Below are positions 51,585-62,300 of a DNA stretch of 64,000 bases, in pieces. The notes beneath the pieces were generated by a model. The model made no database searches and had not been told where the DNA came from. It worked only from the letters and a program-made list of their open reading frames with translations. The DNA is from Amblyomma americanum. Lineage: Eukaryota > Arthropoda > Arachnida > Ixodida > Ixodidae. A program made the translations under genes and the position numbers. The stretch lies in the NCBI RefSeq assembly GCF_052857255.1, contig NW_027526499.1, positions 868,001-932,000 of the forward strand, given 5' to 3'. The stretch's first letter is position 1; each line of letters opens with the position of its first letter.

Positions 51585-53999
51585 GAAACTCCGTGCTAGA
51601 GAAACTCCGTGTTTGAGACACTCCACGTTGGAGAATCTCCTTGTTGGAAAAAACCTTGTTTGAGAAACTGCTTGTTGGACAAACTCTGTGTTGTAGAAAT
51701 TCTGTGTCAGAGAAACTCCGTGTCGGAGAAACTCCGTGTTGGAGAAACTCCGTGTTGGAGAAACTCCGTTTTGGAGAAACTCCGTGTTAGAGAAACTCAA
51801 CGTTGGAGAACCTTCTTGTTGGAGAAACTCCATGCTGCAGAAAATCCGCGCTGGGGAAACTACGCGCTGGAGAATCTCCGCGCCGGAGAGACTTTGTGTT
51901 GGAGAAACTCCGTGTTGCAGAAACTCCGTGTTGGAGAAACTCCGTGTGTAAGAAACTCCGAGTTGGAGAAACTCCGTGTTGGAGAAGCTCCGTGCTGGAG
52001 AAACTTCGTATCGGAGAAAGTCCGTGTCGGAGAAACTCCGTGTCGCAGAAACTCCGTGTTGTAGAAACTTATTGTTAGATAAACTCCGTGTTGGAGAAAC
52101 TTCGTGCTGGAGAAACTCTTTGTCGGAGAAACTCTGTGTCGGAGAAAGTCTGTGTCGGAGAAACTCCGTGTTGGAGAAACTCCGTGTTGGAGAAACTCCG
52201 TGCTAGAGAAACTCCGTGTTTGAGACACTCCACGTTGGAGAATCTCCTTGTTGGAAAAAACCTTGTTTGAGAAACTGCTTGTTAGAGAAACTGTGTTGTA
52301 GAAATTCTGTGTCAGAGAAACTCTGTGTCGGAGAAACTCCGTGTTGGAGAAACTCCGTGTTGGAGAAACTTCGTGTTGGAGAAACTCCGTGTTAGAGAAA
52401 CTCAATGTTGGAGAACCTTCTTGTTGGAGAAACTCCTTGTTGGAGAAAATCCTTGTTGGAGAAACTTCATGTTGGAGAAACTCCGTGCTGGAGAAACTCC
52501 GTGTTGTGGAAACTCTGTGTTGGAGAAACTCCGTGTTGTAGAAACTCCGTGTTGGAGAAACTCTGTGTTGGAGAAAGTCCGTGTTGGAGAAACTCCGTGT
52601 TGGAGAAACTCCGTGTTGGAGAAACTCCGTGTTTTAGAAACTCTGTGTTGGAGAAACTCCGTGTTGTAGAAACTCTGTGTCAGAGAAACTCCGTGTCGGA
52701 GAAACTCCGTGTTGGAGAAACTCCGTGTTGGAGAAACTCTGTGTCGGAGAAATTCCTTGTTGGGGAAACTCCGTGCTGGAGAAACTCCTTGTTGGAGAAA
52801 CTCCTTGTTGGAGAAACTCCGTGTTGGAGAAACTCCGTGTTGGAGAAAACTCCGTGTTGGAGAAACTCCGTGTTTTAGAAACTCCGTGTTGGAGAAAATT
52901 CCTGTTGTAGAAACTCCGTGTTAGAGAAACTCCATGTTGGAGAACCTTCTGGTTGGAGAAACTCCTTGGAGAAAATCCTTGTTGGAGAAACTCCATGTTG
53001 GAGAAACTCCGTGTTGGAAAAACTCCGTGTTGTGGAAACTCCGTTTTGGGGAAACGCCGATATGGAGAAACTTCATGTTGTAGAAACTCCGTGTTGAAGA
53101 AACTCCGTGTTGGAGAAACTCCGTGTTGGAGAAACTCCGTGTTAGAGAAACTCCATGTTGGAGAAAGTACGTGTTGGAGAATGTCCGTGTTGGAGAAACT
53201 CCGTGTTGGAGAAACTTCGTGTTGGAGAAACTTTATGTTGTAGAAACTCCGTGTTGGAGAAAATCCATGTTGTAGAAACTCCGTGTTGGAGAAACTCTGT
53301 GTTGGAGAAACTCCCTGTTGAAGATACTCCGTGTTGTAGAAACTCCGTGTTGTAGAAACTCCGTGTTGGAGATAATTCATGTTGGAGAAACTCCATGTTG
53401 GAGAAACTCCATGCTGCAGAAAATCCGCGCTGGAGAATCTCCGCGCTGGAGAGACTTCGTGTTGGAGAAACTCCGTGTTGCAGAAACTCCGTGTTGGAGA
53501 AACTCCGTGTGTGAGAAACTCCGTGCTGGAGAAACTCCGTGTTGGAGAAGCTCCGTGTTGGAGAAACTTCGTATCGGAGAAAGTCCGTGTCGGAGAAACT
53601 CCGTGTCGCAGAAACTCCGTGTTGTAGAAACTTCGTGTTGGCGAAACTCCTTGTTGTAGAGACTCCGTGTTGGAGAAACTTATTGTTAGATAAACTCCGT
53701 GTTGGAGAAACTTCGTGCTGGAGAAACTCTGTGTCGGAGAAACTCCGTGTTGGAGAAACTCCGTGTTGGAGAAACTCCGTGCTAGAGAAACTCCGTGTTT
53801 GAGACACTCCACGTTGGAGAATCTCCTTGTTGGAAAAAACCTTGTTTGAGAAACTCCTTGTTGGAGAAACTCTGTGTCGGAGAAACTCCGTGCTGGGGAA
53901 ACTTCGTGTTGGGGAAACGCCGTGTTGGAGAAACTCCGTGTCGGAGAAACTCCGTGTTGGAGAAACTCCGTGTTGGAGAAACTCCGTGTTGGAGAAACT

Positions 54000-56141
54000 C
54001 CGTGTTGGAAAAACTTCGTGTTGGAGAAACTCCGTGTTGGAGAAACTTCGTGTTGGAGAAACTGTGTCGGAGAAACTCCGTGTTGGAGAAACTCCATGTC
54101 GGAGAAACTCCGTGTTGGAGGAACTCCCTCTTGGAGAATCTCCGTGTCGGAGAAACTCCATGTTGGAGAAACTCCGTGTTGGAGAAACTCCGTGTCGGGG
54201 AAACTCCGTGTTGGAGAAACTCCGTGTTGGAGAAACTCCGTGTTGGAGAAAATCCTTGTTGGAGAAACTCCGTGCTATAGCAACTGCGTGTTGGAGAAAC
54301 TCTGCGCTGGAGAAACTCCGCGCTGGAGAAACTCCGTGTTAGAGAAACTGCGTGTTGGAGAAACTCTGTTTTGGAGAAACTCCGTGTTGGAGAAACACCA
54401 CGTTAGAGAAACTCCGTGTTGGAGAAAATCCCTGTTGGAGAAACTCCGTGCTAGAGAAACTCCGTGTTTGAGACACTCCACGTTGGAGAATCTCCTTGTT
54501 GGAAAAAACCTTGTTTGAGAAACTCCTTGTTGGAGAAACTCCGTGTTGGAGAAACTCCGTGCTGGGGAAACTTCGTGTTGGGGAAACGCCGTGTTTGAGA
54601 AACTCCACGTTGGAGAAACTCCGTGTCGGAGAAACTCCGTGTCGGAGAAACTCCGTGTTGGAGAAATTCTGTGTCGGAGAAACTCCGTGTTGGAGAAACT
54701 CCGTGTTAGAGAAACTCAATGTTGGAGAACCTTCTTGTTGGAGAAACTCCTTGTTGGAGAAAATCCTTGTTGGAGAAACTCCATGTTGGAGAAACTCCGT
54801 GCTGGAGAAACTCCGTGTTGTGGAAACTCCATGTTGTAGAAACTCCGTGTTGAAGTAACTCCGTGTTGGAGAAACTCCGTGTCGGAGAAACTCTGTGTTG
54901 GAGAATGTCCGTGTTGGAGAAACTCCGTGTTGGAGAAACTCCGTGTTGGAGAAACTCCGTGTTTTAGAAACTCTGTGTTGGAGAAACTCCGTGTTGTAGA
55001 AACTCCGTGTTAGAGAAACTCCGTGTTGGAGAAACTCCGTGTTGGAGAAACTCTGTGTCGGAGAAATTCCTTGTTGGGGAAACTCCGTGCTGGAGAAACT
55101 CCTTGTTGGAGAAAATCCTTGTTGGAGAAACTCCGTGTTGGAGAAACTCCGTGTTGGAGAAAACTCCGTGTTGGAGAAACTCCGTGTTTTAGAAACTCCG
55201 TGTTGGAGAAACTCCCTGTTGTAGAAACTCCGTGTTAGAGAAACTCCATGTTGGAGAACCTTCTGGTTGGAGAAACTCCTTGGAGAAAATCCTTGTTGGA
55301 GAAACTCCATGTTGGAGAAACTCCGTGTGGGAAAAACTCCGTGTTGTGGAAACTCCGTGTTGGGGAAACGCCGAGATGGAGAAACTTCATGTTGTAGAAA
55401 CTCCGTGTTGAAGAAACTCCGTGTTGGAGAAACTCCGTGTTGGAGAAACTTCCTGTTGGAGAAACTTTATGTTGTAGAAACTCCGTGTTGGAGAAACTCC
55501 ATGTTGTAGAAGCTCCGTGTTGGAGAAACTCTGTGTTGGAGATACTCCCTGTTGAAGAAACTCCGTGTTGTAGAAACTCCGTGTTGCAGAAACTCCGTGT
55601 CGAAGATAATCCATGTTGGAGAAACTCCATGTTGGAGAAACTCCATGCTGCAGAAAATCCGCGCTGAGGAAACTACGCGCTGGAGAATCTCCGCGCCGGA
55701 GAGACTTCGTGTTGGAGAAACTCCGTGTTGGAGAAACTCTGTGTCGGAGAAATTCCTTGTTGGGGAAACTCCGTGCTGGAGAAACTCCTTGTTGGAGAAA
55801 CTCCTTGTTGGAGAAACTCCGTGTTGGAGAAAGTCCGTGTCGGAGAAACTCCGTGTCGCAGAAACTCCGTGTTTTAGAAACTCCGTGTAGGAGAAACTCC
55901 CTGTTGTAGAAACTCCGTGTTAGAGAAACTCCATGTTGGAGAACCTTCTGGTTGGAGAAACTCCTTGGAGAAAATCCTTGTTGGAGAAACTCCATGTTGG
56001 AGAAACTCCGTGTTGGAAAAACTCCGTGTTGTGGAAACTCCGTGTTGGGGAAACGCCGAGATGGAGAAACTTCATGTTGTAGAAACTCCGTGTTGAAGAA
56101 ACTCCCTGTTGGAGAAACTCCGTGTTGGAGAAACTCCGTGT
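54000..56141 (+). repeat. Nested 2,136-bp tandem duplication, copy 1
   Basis: 54,275, 54,339, 54,496, 55,235 and 55,387 all recur 2,136 bp later (133.5 units). Located differences are 54,906 T versus 57,042 A, 55,012 A versus 57,148 G, and 55,329 G versus 57,465 T. The T at 54,906 is also present at 62,658 in the right copy of the large duplication. Confidence 0.9.
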
Positions 56142-58277
56142 TGGAAAAACTTCGTGTTGGAGAAACTCCGTGTTGGAGAAACTTCGTGTTGGAGAAACTG
56201 TGTCGGAGAAACTCCGTGTTGGAGAAACTCCATGTCGGAGAAACTCCGTGTTGGAGGAACTCCCTCTTGGAGAATCTCCGTGTCGGAGAAACTCCATGTT
56301 GGAGAAACTCCGTGTTGGAGAAACTCCGTGTCGGGGAAACTCCGTGTTGGAGAAACTCCGTGTTGGAGAAACTCCGTGTTGGAGAAAATCCTTGTTGGAG
56401 AAACTCCGTGCTATAGCAACTGCGTGTTGGAGAAACTCTGCGCTGGAGAAACTCCGCGCTGGAGAAACTCCGTGTTAGAGAAACTGCGTGTTGGAGAAAC
56501 TCTGTTTTGGAGAAACTCCGTGTTGGAGAAACACCACGTTAGAGAAACTCCGTGTTGGAGAAAATCCCTGTTGGAGAAACTCCGTGCTAGAGAAACTCCG
56601 TGTTTGAGACACTCCACGTTGGAGAATCTCCTTGTTGGAAAAAACCTTGTTTGAGAAACTCCTTGTTGGAGAAACTCCGTGTTGGAGAAACTCCGTGCTG
56701 GGGAAACTTCGTGTTGGGGAAACGCCGTGTTTGAGAAACTCCACGTTGGAGAAACTCCGTGTCGGAGAAACTCCGTGTCGGAGAAACTCCGTGTTGGAGA
56801 AATTCTGTGTCGGAGAAACTCCGTGTTGGAGAAACTCCGTGTTAGAGAAACTCAATGTTGGAGAACCTTCTTGTTGGAGAAACTCCTTGTTGGAGAAAAT
56901 CCTTGTTGGAGAAACTCCATGTTGGAGAAACTCCGTGCTGGAGAAACTCCGTGTTGTGGAAACTCCATGTTGTAGAAACTCCGTGTTGAAGTAACTCCGT
57001 GTTGGAGAAACTCCGTGTCGGAGAAACTCTGTGTTGGAGAAAGTCCGTGTTGGAGAAACTCCGTGTTGGAGAAACTCCGTGTTGGAGAAACTCCGTGTTT
57101 TAGAAACTCTGTGTTGGAGAAACTCCGTGTTGTAGAAACTCCGTGTTGGAGAAACTCCGTGTTGGAGAAACTCCGTGTTGGAGAAACTCTGTGTCGGAGA
57201 AATTCCTTGTTGGGGAAACTCCGTGCTGGAGAAACTCCTTGTTGGAGAAAATCCTTGTTGGAGAAACTCCGTGTTGGAGAAACTCCGTGTTGGAGAAAAC
57301 TCCGTGTTGGAGAAACTCCGTGTTTTAGAAACTCCGTGTTGGAGAAACTCCCTGTTGTAGAAACTCCGTGTTAGAGAAACTCCATGTTGGAGAACCTTCT
57401 GGTTGGAGAAACTCCTTGGAGAAAATCCTTGTTGGAGAAACTCCATGTTGGAGAAACTCCGTGTTGGAAAAACTCCGTGTTGTGGAAACTCCGTGTTGGG
57501 GAAACGCCGAGATGGAGAAACTTCATGTTGTAGAAACTCCGTGTTGAAGAAACTCCGTGTTGGAGAAACTCCGTGTTGGAGAAACTTCCTGTTGGAGAAA
57601 CTTTATGTTGTAGAAACTCCGTGTTGGAGAAACTCCATGTTGTAGAAGCTCCGTGTTGGAGAAACTCTGTGTTGGAGATACTCCCTGTTGAAGAAACTCC
57701 GTGTTGTAGAAACTCCGTGTTGCAGAAACTCCGTGTCGAAGATAATCCATGTTGGAGAAACTCCATGTTGGAGAAACTCCATGCTGCAGAAAATCCGCGC
57801 TGAGGAAACTACGCGCTGGAGAATCTCCGCGCCGGAGAGACTTCGTGTTGGAGAAACTCCGTGTTGGAGAAACTCTGTGTCGGAGAAATTCCTTGTTGGG
57901 GAAACTCCGTGCTGGAGAAACTCCTTGTTGGAGAAACTCCTTGTTGGAGAAACTCCGTGTTGGAGAAAGTCCGTGTCGGAGAAACTCCGTGTCGCAGAAA
58001 CTCCGTGTTTTAGAAACTCCGTGTAGGAGAAACTCCCTGTTGTAGAAACTCCGTGTTAGAGAAACTCCATGTTGGAGAACCTTCTGGTTGGAGAAACTCC
58101 TTGGAGAAAATCCTTGTTGGAGAAACTCCATGTTGGAGAAACTCCGTGTTGGAAAAACTCCGTGTTGTGGAAACTCCGTGTTGGGGAAACGCCGAGATGG
58201 AGAAACTTCATGTTGTAGAAACTCCGTGTTGAAGAAACTCCCTGTTGGAGAAACTCCGTGTTGGAGAAACTCCGTGT
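56142..58277 (+). repeat. Nested 2,136-bp tandem duplication, copy 2
   Basis: It runs from the GGAAAAACTTCG unit to 58,277, where GTTAGGGAAACTCC replaces the GTTGGAAAAAC continuation. The right-hand 7.75-kb copy has at least one such block (62,100-63,890), and the second, if present, lies beyond the window. Confidence 0.88.
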
Positions 58278-59336
58278 TAGGGAAACTCCATGTTGGAAAA
58301 AGTACGTGTTGGAGAATGTCCGTGTTGGAGAAACTCCGTGTTGGAGAAACTTCGTGTTGGAGAAACTTTATGTTGTAGAAACTCCGTGTTGGAGAAACTC
58401 CATGTTGTAGAAACTCCGTGTTGGAGAAACTCTGTGTTGGAGAAACTCCCTGTTGAAGATACTCCGTGTTGTAGAAACTGCGTGTTGTAGAAACTCCGTG
58501 TTGGAGATAATTCATCTTGGAGAAACTCCATGTTGGAGAAACTCCATGCTGCAGAAAATCCGCGCTGGGGAAACTACGCGCTGGAGAATCTCCGCGCTGG
58601 AGAGACTTCGTGTTGGAGAAACTCCGTGTTGCAGAAACTCCGTGTTGGAGAAACTCCGTGTGTGAGAAACTCCGTGCTGGAGAAACTCCGTGTTGGAGAA
58701 GCTCCGTGTTGGAGAAACTTCGTATCGGAGAAAGTCCGTGTCGGAGAAACTCCGTGTCGCAGAAACTCCGTGTTGTAGAAACTTCGTGTTGGCGAAACTC
58801 CTTGTTGTAGAAACTCCGTGTTGGAGAAACTTATTGTTAGATAAACTCCGTGTTGGAGAAACTTCGTGCTGGAGAAACTCTGTGTCGGAGAAACTCTGTG
58901 TCGGAGAAAGTCTGTGTCGGAGAAACTCCGTGTTGGAGAAACTCCGTGTTGGAGAAACTCCGTGCTAGAGAAACTCCGTGTTTGAGACACTCCACGTTGG
59001 AGAATCTCCTTGTTTTAAAAAACCTTGTTTGAGAAACTCCTTGTTGGAGAAACTCTGTGTCGGAGAAACTCCGTGCTGGGGAAACTTCGTGTTGGGGAAA
59101 CGCCGTGTTGGAGAAACTCCGTGTCGGAGAAACTCCGTGTCGGAGAAAATCCGTGTTAGAGAAACTCCGTGTTGGAGAAACTCCGTGTTGGAGAAACTCC
59201 GTGTTGGAGAAACTTCGTGTTGGAGAAACTCCGTCGTGGAGAAACTTCGTGTTGGAGAAAATCCTTGTTGGAGAAACTCCGTGCTACAGCAACTCCGTGT
59301 TGGAGAAACTCCGCGCTGGAGAAACTCCGTGTTGAA

Positions 59337-62300
59337 GAAACTCCGTGCTAGAGAAACTCCGTGTTTGAGACACTCCACGTTGGAGAATCTCCTTGTTGGA
59401 AAAAACCTTGTTTGAGAAACTGCTTGTTGGACAAACTCTGTGTTGTAGAAATTCTGTGTCAGAGAAACTCCGTGTCGGAGAAACTCCGTGTTGGAGAAAC
59501 TCCGTGTTGGAGAAACTCCGTTTTGGAGAAACTCCGTGTTAGAGAAACTCAACGTTGGAGAACCTTCTTGTTGGAGAAACTCCATGCTGCAGAAAATCCG
59601 CGCTGGGGAAACTACGCGCTGGAGAATCTCCGCGCCGGAGAGACTTTGTGTTGGAGAAACTCCGTGTTGCAGAAACTCCGTGTTGGAGAAACTCCGTGTG
59701 TAAGAAACTCCGAGTTGGAGAAACTCCGTGTTGGAGAAGCTCCGTGCTGGAGAAACTTCGTATCGGAGAAAGTCCGTGTCGGAGAAACTCCGTGTCGCAG
59801 AAACTCCGTGTTGTAGAAACTTATTGTTAGATAAACTCCGTGTTGGAGAAACTTCGTGCTGGAGAAACTCTTTGTCGGAGAAACTCTGTGTCGGAGAAAG
59901 TCTGTGTCGGAGAAACTCCGTGTTGGAGAAACTCCGTGTTGGAGAAACTCCGTGCTAGAGAAACTCCGTGTTTGAGACACTCCACGTTGGAGAATCTCCT
60001 TGTTGGAAAAAACCTTGTTTGAGAAACTGCTTGTTAGAGAAACTGTGTTGTAGAAATTCTGTGTCAGAGAAACTCTGTGTCGGAGAAACTCCGTGTTGGA
60101 GAAACTCCGTGTTGGAGAAACTTCGTGTTGGAGAAACTCCGTGTTAGAGAAACTCAATGTTGGAGAACCTTCTTGTTGGAGAAACTCCTTGTTGGAGAAA
60201 ATCCTTGTTGGAGAAACTCCATGTTGGAGAAACTCCGTGCTGGAGAAACTCCGTGTTGTGGAAACTCTGTGTTGGAGAAACTCCGTGTTGTAGAAACTCC
60301 GTGTTGGAGAAACTCTGTGTTGGAGAAAGTCCGTGTTGGAGAAACTCCGTGTTGGAGAAACTCCGTGTTGGAGAAACTCCGTGTTTTAGAAACTCTGTGT
60401 TGGAGAAACTCCGTGTTGTAGAAACTCTGTGTCAGAGAAACTCCGTGTCGGAGAAACTCCGTGTTGGAGAAACTCCGTGTTGGAGAAACTCTGTGTCGGA
60501 GAAATTCCTTGTTGGGGAAACTCCGTGCTGGAGAAACTCCTTGTTGGAGAAACTCCTTGTTGGAGAAACTCCGTGTTGGAGAAACTCCGTGTTGGAGAAA
60601 ACTCCGTGTTGGAGAAACTCCGTGTTTTAGAAACTCCGTGTTGGAGAAAATTCCTGTTGTAGAAACTCCGTGTTAGAGAAACTCCATGTTGGAGAACCTT
60701 CTGGTTGGAGAAACTCCTTGGAGAAAATCCTTGTTGGAGAAACTCCATGTTGGAGAAACTCCGTGTTGGAAAAACTCCGTGTTGTGGAAACTCCGTTTTG
60801 GGGAAACGCCGAGATGGAGAAACTTCATGTTGTAGAAACTCCGTGTTGAAGAAACTCCGTGTTGGAGAAACTCCGTGTTGGAGAAACTCCGTGTTAGAGA
60901 AACTCCATGTTGGAGAAAGTACGTGTTGGAGAATGTCCGTGTTGGAGAAACTCCGTGTTGGAGAAACTTCGTGTTGGAGAAACTTTATGTTGTAGAAACT
61001 CCGTGTTGGAGAAAATCCATGTTGTAGAAACTCCGTGTTGGAGAAACTCTGTGTTGGAGAAACTCCCTGTTGAAGATACTCCGTGTTGTAGAAACTCCGT
61101 GTTGTAGAAACTCCGTGTTGGAGATAATTCATGTTGGAGAAACTCCATGTTGGAGAAACTCCATGCTGCAGAAAATCCGCGCTGGAGAATCTCCGCGCTG
61201 GAGAGACTTCGTGTTGGAGAAACTCCGTGTTGCAGAAACTCCGTGTTGGAGAAACTCCGTGTGTGAGAAACTCCGTGCTGGAGAAACTCCGTGTTGGAGA
61301 AGCTCCGTGTTGGAGAAACTTCGTATCGGAGAAAGTCCGTGTCGGAGAAACTCCGTGTCGCAGAAACTCCGTGTTGTAGAAACTTCGTGTTGGCGAAACT
61401 CCTTGTTGTAGAAACTCCGTGTTGGAGAAACTTATTGTTAGATAAACTCCGTGTTGGAGAAACTTCGTGCTGGAGAAACTCTGTGTCGGAGAAACTCCGT
61501 GTTGGAGAAACTCCGTGTTGGAGAAACTCCGTGCTAGAGAAACTCCGTGTTTGAGACACTCCACGTTGGAGAATCTCCTTGTTGGAAAAAACCTTGTTTG
61601 AGAAACTCCTTGTTGGAGAAACTCTGTGTCGGAGAAACTCCGTGCTGGGGAAACTTCGTGTTGGGGAAACGCCGTGTTGGAGAAACTCCGTGTCGGAGAA
61701 ACTCCGTGTTGGAGAAACTCCGTGTTGGAGAAACTCCGTGTTGGAGAAACTCCGTGTTGGAAAAACTTCGTGTTGGAGAAACTCCGTGTTGGAGAAACTT
61801 CGTGTTGGAGAAACTGTGTCGGAGAAACTCCGTGTTGGAGAAACTCCATGTCGGAGAAACTCCGTGTTGGAGGAACTCCCTCTTGGAGAATCTCCGTGTC
61901 GGAGAAACTCCATGTTGGAGAAACTCCGTGTTGGAGAAACTTCGTGTCGGGGAAACTCCGTGTTGGAGAAACTCCGTGTTGGAGAAACTCCGTGTTGGAG
62001 AAAATCCTTGTTGGAGAAACTCCGTGCTATAGCAACTGCGTGTTGGAGAAACTCTGCGCTGGAGAAACTCCGCGCTGGAGAAACTCCGTGTTAGAGAAAC
62101 TGCGTGTTGGAGAAACTCTGTTTTGGAGAAACTCCGTGTTGGAGAAACACCACGTTAGAGAAACTCCGTGTTGGAGAAAATCCCTGTTGGAGAAACTCCG
62201 TGCTAGAGAAACTCCGTGTTTGAGACACTCCACGTTGGAGAATCTCCTTGTTGGAAAAAACCTTGTTTGAGAAACTCCTTGTTGGAGAAACTCCGTGTTG

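Larger units (their letters stand above)
51585..59336 (+). repeat. 7,752-bp duplication, left copy
   Basis: Every string from about 51,585 to 56,248 recurs 7,752 bp downstream, with a constant offset and therefore no net indel. Seven substitutions were located: 52,467 T/60,219 C, 53,061 T/60,813 G, 53,661 G/61,413 A, 54,190 C/61,942 T, 55,012 A/62,764 G, 55,053 C/62,805 T and 55,660 C/63,412 T. The period is 484.5 units. It contains a nested 2,136-bp tandem duplication. Confidence 0.93.

Noticed and set aside
52634..54097. 487-codon open frame on the - strand (also 60,386-61,849) as a repeat protein gene
   Set aside because: It is the 16-bp unit read in reverse as a 16-residue cycle. All frames are open in the consensus, it starts and stops at random unit variants, and no neighbouring sequence differs from the array.
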